A DNA stretch of 64,000 bases. It comes from Dendrobium chrysotoxum (Eukaryota; Streptophyta; Magnoliopsida; Asparagales; Orchidaceae). Made by a program: the position numbers and the translations under genes. The first letter of the stretch is position 1; each line of letters opens with the position of its first letter. Of this stretch, positions 26,040-36,542 are shown in pieces. Below the pieces are notes generated by a model. The model saw nothing but the letters and a program-made list of their open reading frames with translations, had not been told where the DNA came from and made no database searches. The stretch spans positions 6,620,126-6,684,125 of the forward strand of contig CM034311.1 in NCBI GenBank assembly GCA_019925795.1, given 5' to 3'.

Positions 26040-26625
26040 TTCCTTAAGTAAGGAACATTGAGATGAGTTAATACAAACTCTTTACAATAATTTTGAAGTA
26101 TTTGCATGGATAGTAATAGACATGTATGACATCCATAAAGAAGTCATATGCCATGCATCAGCTAAATATAAAAAGAGAAGCTTGTCCCATCAAATAGAAG
26201 ATATAGAAAATTATATCCTTACTCACCGAACCCATTTGAGAAGAAGTAGAAAAGCTACTCGCCATTGACTTCAACAGGGAAGTCCAATATCCAGAATGAA
26301 TTTTGAATGTGGTGAAGGAATAGAGAGTAATAAGAAAATAAAGAATGTGCATGGACTTTGCCAATCAGAACTCAACATGCTCCAAAGACAAGCTACCCAC
26401 TTCGAAGAATCGACGCCTTTGTCGACAATGTAATAAGATATCTGATAATGATCTTCCAAGAAGCCTTCTCAGGCAACCACTAGATCAAGATACACCCAGA
26501 AAATTGCAAATAAAATTAAAAAAAAAACTACATTCATCATAGTGGAAGGTCTATATTGCAACAAAGTTATGCCCTTTTGGATGAAAAATATTAGAGCAAT
26601 TATGGTAAAATAAATTTGCCACTCA
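26040..26625 (+). pseudogene. Element B reverse transcriptase, 5' part
   Basis: NNFEVFAWIVIDMYDIH (about 26090-26135) is the RT entry. The region up to 26560 corresponds to the fingers and palm with scattered frame changes, ending IIVEGLYCNKVMPFWMKN (26535-26590), which matches the F.YKVMPFGLKN block just before the YVDD region. It is interrupted at about 26605-26640 by an inverted LTR fragment. RT resumes at 38920. Confidence 0.75.
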
Positions 26626-26639
26626 GATTTAGGGTAATC

Positions 26640-29050
26640 CATTTTTTTGTGATCAAATACGACATTAAGAAATGTTCCATCTCAAGAGATGGACACAATA
26701 TTCTATAATTGATTCAAAGACAAAAAAAGGGTTTTGAAAAAAAAAATCATTTTCATAGCCAAATATAATAAAAAGAATAACCTACTGCCTTGAAATATAA
26801 ATCTACCATTCTAAAATAATATTTAAAGAAAAAAAATAGAGTTTTTTAAAAAATATCATTTATGAAAATAAAAATAATAAGGAGAATATCATAGCATCTA
26901 AAAACGAGAATGTGACATTCTGCGAAGGTATTTTGGATGCAAAATTGAGTTTCAAAAAATCATCATTTCTATAAGCAAATACAATAAAGAGAATATCACA
27001 TCACCCTGAAGGGCAATCATGAGATTCTGTAGAGGTATTTGAATATAAAAATGAGTTTTGAAAAATTTTGAATAATCCCAAAAAATTTTCCCTATCTTAT
27101 GAAAATTAGATAGAATTTAATTTAATCTAGAGTTACATGTTCCCCTTAAAGGAAAGCCTTTATAGTTATTTACATCTCATAAAAGATAAATCTCTTAAGA
27201 ATACCCTCGATTAAAGTAGTGGAAAATATTTTTTTTGGATTTCAATGATTAAGTCAAGGATAAAAAAATTTAGACTTTTTAAAGGGGATTAGTTTAACTT
27301 TGAACAATTATTTTTAGAGGCCAAAAGATCAGAGGTAGGGAGCACTGAGACCATCTAGAAATGATCCAATCTATCCTATATTAGGCTTTAATATTTTAGA
27401 AAGAAATTTTTATATTTGAGTTGATATTTAATTAGATAAGTAAAAGTATATTCCCAACAGGTGAGGACTTATGATTTGAGATTTTCCTCAAAATCTAGAT
27501 CTGAATTGAGCACTACATAGCAGTATCCCAAACTTAATCTAATGAAGTGTAATTTTGGAATTACATCTTGCCTAGAGTTGAATGCCAACTAAACCACCAA
27601 ATCAATTTCAAAACCAGCTATCCAGTCTTATGAAAGATGGGTAGGCTATTATTATTCAAGTTTTTAAAATATAAGGCTGACATCTAGAAAAATTTCTAAA
27701 TGACCTTGAACTTATGAATGGTGATTATGCATCTTAGAAATAAATGCAACTAGACTTTAATTATTTTTTAATTTATTTTTAATACAATGCATGCAAATTG
27801 AATCTTATGCAATAATCAATATGTAAACTTTTAAAAAGGCTTAGAAAATATATTTTATCCTAAGGAGCAGGCCTCCCTTAAGTCAGAACTTCATCCTCAT
27901 AGGTCGAGTGCTTTGATTTTACCCGCAAGCGGGGAAGTGCTTAACAAGGATAGAAGGCTGGATATGCTTTATGCAACCCTAGACAAGCTTTGGCTTACTT
28001 TCTAATTTGGTTATCTTCTATATTATCTTAAAATTTTTATTGGTTATGAGTATAAAAGATTTTATTTTCTAAGGGCTTAGTGAAATATCCATGCACCAGT
28101 ACAAGCAAGAAAAAATCTATAAAAAATAGGTAATTTTTAAGCACAATCAAGTATAAACAATCATTCAATTAACCATAAAAATAAAGAAAAGGTGTCCAAA
28201 GTCGATGTGGACAGTGTTACTTAATACAAATAAGGGTCTGTAGAAAGTAAAGTTGGTCAGGCTTCACCGACAATAATATGGATTCTACTCCTATGAAATG
28301 ACGCAAGTCTTTATAAAAACAAGATATTTTCCGATCCATTCTTCAGTTATTCTTATTTGTTCAATTTCTTCTTTCTTTAAGTTTGGTTCTTCATCTTTGT
28401 TCCTCCAATAGGGCTTCTAAATGAAAAGAACTTTTCATTGAAGGAAGTTCTTTTCTCTTTGGTTCCCTAATTCTTTTTTTTTTCTTTGGAGAAAATGCCT
28501 TATTTTTAGACTTTCACAACTCCCTTTTTTTACAAGTTATATTTAAAAGTAAAAAAAGACTTTATACTCTATGCGAGTTAGAAAAATTAGTTTATATACA
28601 AACATCTCAAATCACATCATAAAAATTTGCTCATTTTTTAGTAACCTTTAATCTTATCCATGCTTTTAATAATTAATTAGGGGCTAGGCAGCAGAAACAC
28701 CTATAGAAAATTTGATTAGATTTTAATTTTAATTCAATTTATCCCCCTTTTATAATACTCCTCTTTTATAATAGCCCTATATAAGCATGACCACCTGTAG
28801 AAAATTTTGATTAGCAATAAATATACAAATTAAATATCCATCACAGATCACTAAGGAGAGCATCAAAACATAAGCGTTGTAGAGTATGTCACAATCAACT
28901 ATAACAAATAGCCTCACATCCATACACTAATAAGCTTCATACTCTTGAAAGATACAAAAAATGACAAGAACCTAACCTAAAGCTAGAGTTCATGCCTTAA
29001 CAAATAAAATTTAAAGTGCTGGGTTGTCAGGAGTCAACCTATTAGGCGTT
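26640..29050 (-). mobile_element. Inverted LTR fragment of the element-A superfamily
   Basis: The reverse complement follows LTR A and the lone LTR in order: AGCACTTCCCCGCTTGCGGG (27920-27940 reversed) against 21205, the CCCATCTTTCATAAGAC block (27630 reversed) against 21500, and TTTTCTACAGGTGGTCATGC (28790 reversed) against 2945. It covers roughly the last 2.3-2.4 kb of the LTR and is cut at ~29050. The end at 26640 is not sharply defined. Confidence 0.7.
26730..27065. repeat. About 108-bp tandem repeat, three diverged copies
   Basis: Copies start near 26732, 26841 and 26948, each opening with a GTTTTGAAAAAA-type run and continuing ATCATTT...ATA...AATA...AGAATA. A partial fourth start is at 27053. 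The uninterrupted LTRs have only one such unit, so this is a local expansion. Confidence 0.6.
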
Positions 29051-29608
29051 AAGTTTAGTTTTCTATTTTGATTTTGTTTAATACTCAAGGGTGATTACAA
29101 TTTAAGTTTTAATGTATTGGATCTTTTATTAAAGTTTTTAATGGACTTTTGAAAGAATTTTTTTTTATGTTTTTATTTTAAACTGATTTCATTGAATGTA
29201 GATTATTATTTGTTGTTATTTTATACAATTATAGAAATTTATTTCATAATTGTTTTATTTTTATTTAATTTTTAATGAATTTTTGAATAATCAAGTTGCA
29301 AATTATTCTTTTATTCTTTTACAATTCCTTTTTTTATTTTCTCTCTCCACAATTATTTAATTTTATTTTGAATTTATAATAATAAAAAAATTTTAATGTT
29401 TTTAATGATTTAATTAGGAAGTCAATTTAAAATTTAATTAAATTAATTTTGACTTTATTTTATTTACTTTTATTCACTTTTATTTATTTTAAATTAGCTT
29501 CCTATTTGATTTAATCTTAAACTTGTAATTTGCGTTTTACCATTTTTATTTAATTTTGATAGTGTTCATTTAATTTAAGTATATGTTTTTATTTGAATTT
29601 ACTTAAAT
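29051..29608. other. Strongly AT-rich spacer
   Basis: Almost entirely A/T with TTTTATTT and TTAATTT runs. Together with 36543-36780 it was continuous before element C inserted. No gene seen. Confidence 0.6.
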
Positions 29609-29613
29609 ATTAT
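29609..29613. repeat. Left target-site duplication of element C (ATTAT)
   Basis: ATTAT immediately before the TG of the left LTR; identical to 36538-36542. Confidence 0.9.
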
Positions 29614-29889
29614 TGTTGCGGACTTAAATATACGCGGCGATAGAATTTAAATTTCCGTCTCAGCGTTGTACGTATATCCAGCACACAAACAGAATTGAAA
29701 TAGTAACACCAGGATTTTTACGTGGAAAACCCTGGAAAGGGAAAAAACCACGGGGCCGTGCCCAGTTGAAAGAGTTCCACTAGTGTTGTTTGAAATACAA
29801 GGCTGATTCGTCCTTTAAATTCAGGACGATCAGATTACAACGAGTATCAGTTACAAGGACAGGCAGAGTTCCGACGTCACTCGGGGTGT

Positions 29890-30175
29890 CGAGCAGAATT
29901 CCGGCGTCACTTGGAGAGAAGTCTGGCGTCACTTGGAGAGAAGTCCGGCGTCACTCGGGCGTCGGGTAGGATTCCGGCGTCACTTGGAGAGAAGTCCGGC
30001 GTCACTCGGGCGTCGGGTAGAATTCCGGCGTCGGGCAGAATTCCGACGTTGCTCCTGTGTTGGGCAGAGCTTTGGCGTCCCTCGGGCCCCTGGTGGTGCT
30101 TCGGTGGTGATCCGGCGGAGTTCCGGCGGTGTTCCGGCGGAGTTCCGGCGGTGTTCCGGCGGTGGTCGAGGAGGA
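29890..30175. repeat. GC-rich minisatellite in LTR C
   Basis: Alternating units around TCACTTGGAGAGAAGTCCGG and GTCGGGTAGAATTCCGGC, then an 11-bp CCGGCGG(A/T)GTT series at 30107-30165. Open frames across it in two phases are a by-product of repeat units without stops. The same array is in the right LTR at 35720-35955 with fewer units. Confidence 0.8.
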
Positions 30176-30278
30176 GCTATTCCCTCCTAGGCTTCTCTTC
30201 TCTTCTTCTTCTTTTCTTCTCTTCTTCTTCTTTTCTTCTCTTCTTGGCTTGGGTCCCCCCTTAAGAGAAATGAGGGGC

Positions 30279-30286
30279 TATTTATA
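30279..30286 (-). promoter_or_regulatory. TATA box in left LTR of element C
   Basis: TATAAATA on minus in the context AACTATAAATAGCCCC. The copy at 36069-36076 in the right LTR is the one placed to drive the element. Confidence 0.65.
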
Positions 30287-30746
30287 GTTTTTCTGGAGTG
30301 GCATAGCCCGTAAATAGATGAGGGATCAAGGGCAAATAAGGAGTGATCCGGATGAACGACCGATATTAAATCCCTTGATCGTGAACCGTTTATCAAGCAT
30401 TTAAAGGTCTTAATGATATCAGAATTTTGCGATCTTGGGCTCGTTGGATTCGTCTCGTCGAGCCGCTCGATTCGACTATAAGTTTGTCAAAATCAGAGAC
30501 CGTTTGGTAACTCAAATTACTATTTGATGCTTCCAATAGCACTTCGGGTACTTGATTTGGGCTCATTTGGGCTCGGATTGAGTCGAATTTGGTGTTGTTG
30601 GATTCGTATTTCCGAGACGCTCAGTTCGACTATAAGCTTGCTGAAATCGGAGTTTAAATGGTCTCTGAATTAATTTTTGAAGTTTCCAACTTGAGTTTTT
30701 CCTCGAGATTCGTGCCCGATCAAGATAATTTTTTGGCGATATAACA

Positions 30747-30762
30747 GTTGCCCCCCTATTTT
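30747..30762 (-). promoter_or_regulatory. Polypurine tract of element C
   Basis: Directly next to the 3' LTR in sense: AATAGGGGGGCAAC on minus. This is the expected second-strand priming site. Confidence 0.8.
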
Positions 30763-30999
30763 CGGACGGCGAAGCTCCACGAGTCCGAAAATACTTGCTC
30801 CGGTAGTTTACGTTGGCCGAATCGCAAAAAATTGCGTTCCAAAAATTAAATGTTTGCTCGAACTTGATCATAGAGGCTCCGTTGAGCTCCGAAAGTGTCA
30901 AAATTGAGTCCGGAAAGTCGAAAAACGTGTCCGGGGACCCCAAAAATGTCCGATTTGGACTGTCTGTGCTCAAAATCGGAGCCCGAGATCGTGTAGGCG

Positions 31000-31110
31000 G
31001 CCGAACCGGCCGGCCGGCCGGCCGGCCGCCGGCAGCCGCCGCCGGCGGCGGCGCCCGCGCGGGCGCGCGCAACAGGCGCGCCCCTTGGGGCGCGCGGCAG
31101 TTGCCGTTGC
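31000..31110. repeat. Extreme GC block with GGCC/GCGC palindromes in element C
   Basis: About 110 bp of nearly pure G+C: a 20-bp GGCC iteration at 31009-31028, then GCCGCCGCCGGCGGCGGC and GCCCGCGCGGGCGCGCGC. It is dense in CpG and can fold into strong hairpins. It stands out against surroundings that are 60-70 % AT. Confidence 0.85.
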
Positions 31111-31348
31111 TTTTTAATTTTTTTTTTTGTGGGGCCCACAGGGATTAAAAATCCGAAAAAATCCGAAAAAATTCCAAAAAATTTCGAAAAATTCAGAAAA
31201 ATTCGAACTTTCTTCTAGAAGCCTCCTCCCTCCAATTTTCAAATATTTTCCCCCTCTTTTTTTAATTTTTCCCTCTCTTTCTCTCCCCTTTTCATCCTAT
31301 AAATACCCCCCTTGGGGTAGGGGACAAAATGCTCCTCTCTTCCTCCTC

Positions 31349-31690
31349 TCCTGGCCTTCTAGCTTTTGGCATTCTGAGGCTTTCCGCCGTTTTTAAGTAG
31401 ATGATTTCCCTACTTGACTCGGCGCCCCTCCTTTTGCGCAGAAGTTAGCGGCTTCCCTCTCTTCTCCCCTCTAGCTTCTGGCATTTTGAGGCCTTCCGCT
31501 GTTTTTGAGTAGGTGATTTTCCCCACTCGACTCGGCGCCCCTCTCTTTGCGCAGAAGTTAGCGGCTTTCCTCTCTTCTTTCCCTTTAGCTTCTGGCATTT
31601 TGAGGCCTTCCGCTGTTGTTGAGTAGGTGATTTTTCCTACTTGATTCGGTGCCCCTCCTTTTACGCAGAAGTTAGCGGCTTCCCCTTTTC
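31349..31690. repeat. About 114-bp tandem repeat, three copies
   Basis: Units start near 31358, 31471 and 31586 with TCTAGCTT(T/C)TGGCATT and contain TTCCGC(C/T)GTTTTT, GACTCGGCGCCCCTC and GCGCAGAAGTTAGCGGC. It lies in the untranslated 3' part of element C, where a pol would be in an autonomous element. Confidence 0.85.
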
Positions 31691-31749
31691 AGGAAGGGGA
31701 GCGAAATGGGAGTTGGAAATTTCTCTCCTTTAAGAGATCATGTGGAGGT

Positions 31750-32170
31750 GAGATTTAGTCGGAGAGAGTCTGACGACGGTCAGCGGCCGGGCGGTGGTCC
31801 GACGAAGGTCGGGCTGAAGTTCGATGGCGGTTCGTGACCGGGCGGTGGTCCGACGAAGGTCGGGATGAAGTCCGGCGACGATCAACGGCCAGGTGGAAGT
31901 TCGGCGGCGGGAAGAAGTACGGCGTCGGGTAGAACTCCGACGAAAATCTGTCGGCCAGAAGAAGTCCCACGACGGGTAGAAATTTGTTGTCAGGTAGAAG
32001 CCCGACAAACATCCGACGACGCACAGAAATCCAACGTCGGGAAGAAGTACGGCGTCGGGTAGAACTCCGATGAAGGTCTGGCGACGTGTAGAAGTCCTCC
32101 AACGGGAGGAAGCTCAGCATCGAATAGAATTTCGATGTTAGTTTGTCGATGATGGACGATCGGGTGGAAG
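31750..32170. repeat. GC-rich degenerate minisatellite
   Basis: Repeated GGTCCGACGAAGGTCGG, GGGAAGAAGTACGGCGTCGGG and TAGAA(C/G)(T/C)CCGACGA blocks; for example the GGGAAGAAGTACGGCGTCGG block occurs at about 31909 and 32039. Frames open on both strands here are repeat artefacts, not genes. Confidence 0.65.
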
Positions 32171-32815
32171 TCTGTTGGCAGTCAACGACCAAGTTGGGAG
32201 CAGAAGGAGAGAGTTCAACGGTGCTGCTATCAGCAGTTGAACGAGAAGCCGATGATGGCTGATATTAAGTAAAGGACCGCCGGCAGATATCCGACGAAGG
32301 GTCGATGATGGCGGGTGTCCAGTGGCATTGTGTTAAGTCAATATTCATCCATACTGAAGTGTGCCAACATCAGATATTACTGGATCAAGGGGCCGAAGTA
32401 GTGTGATATGCCAACATTTTGGTAATACACTAACACTGAGTGGGGATCTGATGATGATCCGGTTATGTCCTTTCTTTGAAGGAGCAGTTGTAGGAGATTC
32501 TTGCGTGCAGTAAGGGAAAAGTCACTTAAATCCACCAAGGATATTTGACTGTGTTAAAGTTGCTTATTGCTTGATGATACTAGTTTGTACGGATGATGTC
32601 AATGTACTTTTCAATTTCAATTTCTAGTGAGAATAAATGTACACCTGAATCTGGATTTATGTAACTCCAATGATATTGTATATGAAATGAGGATTTGTCC
32701 CCTAGAGGGACCTGAATTGTTATTGCATCTGTAAGATATGCTTTGTGCTTTTGATGTATTATTAGTCTGAACGAATGTGAGAGACATCCTTTTAGGATGT
32801 TTGACATATTTGAGA
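32171..32815. other. Non-coding internal sequence of element C
   Basis: Mixed-composition stretch between two tandem arrays. Short minus-strand frames (32580-32826) carry no recognisable domain. Confidence 0.5.
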
Positions 32816-32819
32816 CTGT

Positions 32820-33470
32820 AGGTCAAAGCCCTTGCTTGATGACGTTAACATGTATGGAAAAGGTCGAGAGAATCCACCAAGGATGTGAGACCTTTCCGAG
32901 GTTGTATGTCAGAGCCTTTGCTCGACGACGTTAACTTGTATGGAGGAGGTCGAGAGAATCCACCAAGGATGTGAGACCTTTCTGAGGTTGTACGTCAGAG
33001 CCTTTGCTCGACGACATTAACCTGTATGGAAGAAGTCGGGAGAATCCACCAAGGATGTGAGACCTATCTGAGGTTGTATGTCGGAGCCTTTACACGACGA
33101 CGTTAACCTGTATGGAAGAGGTCGAGAGAATCCACCAAGGATGTGAGACCTATCCGAGGTTGTATGTCGGAGCCTTTGCTCGACGACGTTAACCTGTATG
33201 GAAGAGGTCGAGAGAATCCACCAAGGATGTGAGACCTATCCGAGGTTATATGTCGGAGCCTTTGCTTGACGACGTTAACCTTTATGGAAGAGGCCGAGAG
33301 AATCCACCAAGGATGTGAGACCTATCCGAGGTTGTATGTCGGAGCCTTTGCTCGACGACGTTAACCTGTATGGAAGAGGTCGGGAGAATCCACCAAGGAT
33401 GTGAGACCTGTCCGAAGTTGTATGTCGGAGCCTTTGCTCGACGATGTTAACCTGTATGGAAGAGGCCGGA
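32820..33470. repeat. 86-bp tandem repeat, about 7.5 copies
   Basis: Regular array with the core CGACGACGTTAACCTGTATG, GAGAATCCACCAAGGATGTG and GAGACCTATCCGAGGTTGTA. GAGCC(T/C)TTGC-like starts fall near 32829, 32911, 32998, 33083, 33169, 33255, 33341 and 33427. Copies are highly similar. It sits just after the gag stop in sense. No open frame runs through it. Confidence 0.95.
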
Positions 33471-33813
33471 TCGAATCCCCCTGGGATCGATCATCCCGTG
33501 ATTGAGACACAATAAAGATTGCGTATTTCTCAAATCAAGGATAAAGAGACTATATTTGTCAGTAGTTTTTCACTGTCAGTTGCATTCTTTTTTAAAAAAA
33601 AGAGACAATATCAAAACTGGACGAACAACACATTATATTACTGTAAGACAATAATTCCCTTGTACAACAGAAGAGATACATATAGGGACAACCACATCAT
33701 TCGACTTAGTAGAAATACTAAGGACATTAGAATGACATCCTACTGATCATAGAAGAGATACATGGTGACACATGACAAGTAGTATTACTAACACAAAGGT
33801 TCAAGTTGCAGCA

Positions 33814-35385
33814 TTACTCAATCTCACCAACCATTTGAATATTATTCAATGGTTGTCTTTGTTGTTGTTGATTTTGCCCCCCAGTGGGGCGAGCTTCTTC
33901 TCGAGTAGGTGGGTTCCCAATAAACTGTCGAAGATAGCCCTGGCGGATAAGTCTTTCAATCTCATCCTTAAGTTGCCAACACGCTTCAGTAGAGTGGCCA
34001 CGACTACGATGAAAGTGACAGTACTGATCTTGATTTCCTGTATTTGGCTTCGAAGGATGCGGCCATTTCACTTTGTCCTGATCTTGAATCACCATTAACA
34101 CATTTGCTCGAGATGTGTTGAGCGGAGTGTACTCTTTCTCCTGCCGAGGTTCTCGTTGTGGTAATGGGGGCCTAGGAGGTAGATTGCTATTCCCTTGCTT
34201 TTTCCATTGTAAGGAAGAATTATCAATCCCAGGAGCACCTTTACGCTTCCCATTTGTCTGCTCGAACTGCTTTCTATGAGCATTTATGGCTTCATCTGCG
34301 GAGATTTGTGCCTTCACACGATGAATCAGATCGGCATACGAAGGGACCGTGTCTCGCATAAGTGCTGAGTAGAAGGGGCCCAGACGAAGCCCTCCGAGGA
34401 AAACGCCTCTAAGTAACTCGGGATCTACTCCCGGAATTTGACGAGCTTCAGTAGAAAATCTCTTGAAGTATTCCTTGAGGGACTCACTTTCATTCTGACG
34501 GATCCCCGAGAGGTGAGAAGAGTCCTTAGTAATTCTCCGATTGACGACAAATTGTTCGACGAACACTTTTGCCAATTTGACGAACATTGGAATGGTTCCG
34601 GCTGGAAGCGAATAGAACCATGTTCGAGCTTGTCCTTTGAGGGTGGCAGGAAAGACTTGACAGAGGAGCGAGTCTGAGGCTCGCTGGATATGCATAATTG
34701 TTCGATAATGATCGATATGCTCGTACGGGTCAGTTGTCCCGTCATAGGGGTCGATGTTCGGTAGTTTGAATCCTGTCGGAATAGGGTGTTGAAGAATAGC
34801 TTCCGTCAGGGGTGACGAATCCTGGAAGTCCCACTGATGAAGAGGTTGCCTTACGCCTCCTGTAGGGAACTCTTCTCGAACCAATCGTCGCAGTTCGTGG
34901 CGTAGGATATTGCGAGGGAGCTCAGCAATGTGATGTTGGGCTAGCTCCTCAGGGAGGTCTTGAGGAAGGAGAGATTGCCGACCTGTGTGCGGAGGATGGG
35001 TAGAACTTGCTGTATCAGCCAGTTCGTTATCTTGATGTGACTGCGAACGCCTTCTGTGTGGAGGAAGAGGAATCTCAGCTTGAAGATGTTCGATTTGAAC
35101 AGCTTCAACACGTGGCGGATCTCGAGGGAGAAGAACCTCCTCCTGAGGTGCTAGGGTCGGTTGTCGAGTCTCTTGCAGGAGGTGTAGGATCTCGTTTTGA
35201 GATTCTTCCATCTTTCGGATTCGCTCCTCCAAAGAAGGCCCTGAGGTTCCTTCTCCAGCAATGTGTTGCCCCCCAGGAAGAAAGGAGGCAGAAACTTGAT
35301 GTCCACGATTTATAGACTGGTTTCTGGATTGGGGAGAGTGGGAGCGGGAGGCTCCTATGAGGCGATTGCTACACCTATTGACCAT
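33814..35385 (-). CDS. gag: Intact Gag polyprotein of element C (523 residues)
   Basis: It forms the virus-like particle and binds RNA in the cytoplasm. Order: a basic N-terminus, a short coiled-coil-like stretch (LEERIRKMEESQNEILHLLQ, about residues 50-70), a Pro/Arg/Gln-rich linker, then the Gag capsid-like domain at about 205-375 with DPYEHIDHYRTIM, TLKGQARTWFYSLPAGTI and ESLKEYFKRFSTEARQ. Last comes a zinc-finger-like YCHFHRSRGHSTEACWQLKDE (about 465-485) and a C-terminus ending GEIE. The frame is uninterrupted from an ATG about 35 bp inside the primer-binding site. No protease, RT or integrase follows, which is unusual since Gag normally runs into protease here. Family: Tat-like Gypsy, by motif. 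Confidence 0.9.
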   Translation of the reverse strand: MVNRCSNRLIGASRSHSPQSRNQSINRGHQVSASFLPGGQHIAGEGTSGPSLEERIRKMEESQNEILHLLQETRQPTLAPQEEVLLPRDPPRVEAVQIEHLQAEIPLPPHRRRSQSHQDNELADTASSTHPPHTGRQSLLPQDLPEELAQHHIAELPRNILRHELRRLVREEFPTGGVRQPLHQWDFQDSSPLTEAILQHPIPTGFKLPNIDPYDGTTDPYEHIDHYRTIMHIQRASDSLLCQVFPATLKGQARTWFYSLPAGTIPMFVKLAKVFVEQFVVNRRITKDSSHLSGIRQNESESLKEYFKRFSTEARQIPGVDPELLRGVFLGGLRLGPFYSALMRDTVPSYADLIHRVKAQISADEAINAHRKQFEQTNGKRKGAPGIDNSSLQWKKQGNSNLPPRPPLPQREPRQEKEYTPLNTSRANVLMVIQDQDKVKWPHPSKPNTGNQDQYCHFHRSRGHSTEACWQLKDEIERLIRQGYLRQFIGNPPTREEARPTGGQNQQQQRQPLNNIQMVGEIE

Positions 35386-35417
35386 CGTAGCAATACTTGA
35401 AGTTGTGGGATAAGTTT

Positions 35418-35436
35418 CCCACAGACGGCGCCAAAC
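35418..35436 (-). promoter_or_regulatory. Primer-binding site of element C
   Basis: On minus, GTTTGGCGCCGTCTGTGGG directly follows the sense 5' LTR. TTTGGCGCCGTCTGTGGGA is a common primer-binding site of Tat-type Gypsy elements. Confidence 0.85.
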
Positions 35437-36537
35437 TGTTGCGGACTTAAATATACGCGGCGATAGAATTTAAATTTCCGTCTCAGCGTTGTACGTATAT
35501 CCAGCACACAAACAGAATTGAAATAGTAACACCAGGATTTTTACGTGGAAAACCCTGGAAAGGGAAAAAACCACGGGGCTGTGCCCAGTTGAAAGAGTTC
35601 CACTAGTGTTGTTTGAAATACAAGGCTGATTCGTCCTTTAAATTCAGGACGATCAGATTACAACGAGTATCAGTTACAAGGACAGGCAGAGTTCCGACGT
35701 CACTCGGGGTGTCGAGCAGAATTCCGGCGTCACTTGGAGAGAAGTCCGGCGTCACTCGGGCGTCGGGTAGGATTCCGGCGTCACTTGGAGAGAAGTCCGG
35801 CGTCACTCGGGCGTCGGGTAGAATTCCGGCGTCGGGCAGAATTCCGACGTTGCTCCTGTGTTGGGCAGAGCTTTGGCGTCCCTCGGGCCCCTGGTGGTGC
35901 TTCGGTGGTGATCCGGCGGTGTTCCGGCGGAGTTCCGGCGGTGTTCCGGCGGTGGTCGAGGAGGAGCTATTCCCTCCTAGGCTTCTCTTCTCTTCTTCTT
36001 CTTTTCTTCTCTTCTTCTTCTTTTCTTCTCTTCTTGGCTTGGGTCCCCCCTTAAGAGAAATGAGGGGCTATTTATAGTTTTTCTGGAGTGGCATAGCCCG
36101 TAAATAGATGAGGGATCAAGGGCAAATAAGGAGTGATCCGGATGAACGGCCGATATTAAATCCCTTGATCATGAACCGTTTATCAAGCATTTTGAAGGTC
36201 TTAATGATATCAGAATTTTGCAATCTTGGGCTCGTTGGATTCGTCTCGTCGAGCCGCTCGATTCGACTATAAGCTCGTCAAAATCAGAGACCGTTTGGTA
36301 ACTCAAATTGCTATTCGATGCTTCCAACAGCACTTCGGGTACTTGATTTGGGCTCATTTGGGCTCGGATTGAGTCGAATTTGGTGTTGTTGGATTCGTAT
36401 TTCCGAGACGCTCAGTTCGACTATAAGCTTGCTGAAATCGGAGTTTAAATGGTCTCTGAATTAATTTTTGAAGTTTCCAACTTGAGTTTTTCCTAGAGAT
36501 TCGTGCCCGATCAAGATAATTTTTTGGCGATATAACA
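35437..36537 (-). repeat. Right LTR of element C (5' LTR in sense)
   Basis: 1101 bp, TGTTGCGG...TATAACA, with a TATA box on minus at 36069-36076. Visible base changes against the left LTR are about 12 in 1.1 kb, mostly C/T and G/A transitions, as expected from methylated cytosines. Confidence 0.95.
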
Positions 36538-36542
36538 ATTAT
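36538..36542. repeat. Right target-site duplication of element C (ATTAT)
   Basis: ATTAT right after the TATAACA end of the LTR; matches 29609-29613. Confidence 0.9.

Larger units (their letters stand above)
29614..30746 (-). repeat. Left LTR of element C (3' LTR in sense)
   Basis: 1133 bp, TGTTGCGG...TATAACA. It holds a GC-rich minisatellite (29900-30175), a pyrimidine run (30190-30245) and a TATA box on minus (30279-30286). Compared with the right LTR it has an extra 22-bp CACTTGGAGAGAAGTCTGGC-type unit and an extra 11-bp CCGGCGGAGTT unit. Confidence 0.95.
29614..36537 (-). mobile_element. Element C: complete gag-only LTR retrotransposon (TR-GAG type)
   Basis: It is flanked by ATTAT duplications. 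LTRs of 1133 and 1101 bp begin TGTTGCGG and end TATAACA. Sense is minus: primer-binding site at 35418-35436, then an intact gag (35385-33814), then about 3 kb without any pol domain but with several tandem arrays, then a polypurine tract at 30747. The LTRs differ by about a dozen substitutions plus one 22-bp and one 11-bp copy-number change, so the insertion is recent. It must borrow RT and integrase from an autonomous Tat-like Gypsy element. TR-GAG elements are a described class of non-autonomous plant elements; assignment is by structure. Confidence 0.9.

Noticed and set aside
29911..30264. Long overlapping open frames in LTR C (117 and 85 residues, and again at 35613-36077).
   Set aside because: They arise from GC-rich 11- and 22-bp repeats that lack stop codons in several phases. 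Amino-acid repeats mirror the DNA repeats and the region is LTR promoter sequence.
30563..31148. Open frames of 97-169 residues on both strands around the GC block.
   Set aside because: High GC removes stops. The frames cross the LTR boundary and the polypurine tract, and the peptides are Pro/Arg/Ala runs without a domain.
31730..32192. Minus-strand frames of 92 and 145 residues rich in RRT/SSR repeats.
   Set aside because: Two overlapping frames both encode repeats of the underlying minisatellite; no family resemblance.
32820..33470. 86-bp regular repeats as CRISPR or as repeat protein gene.
   Set aside because: Near-identical head-to-tail units without unique spacers, and no frame stays open across them: a minisatellite inside element C.
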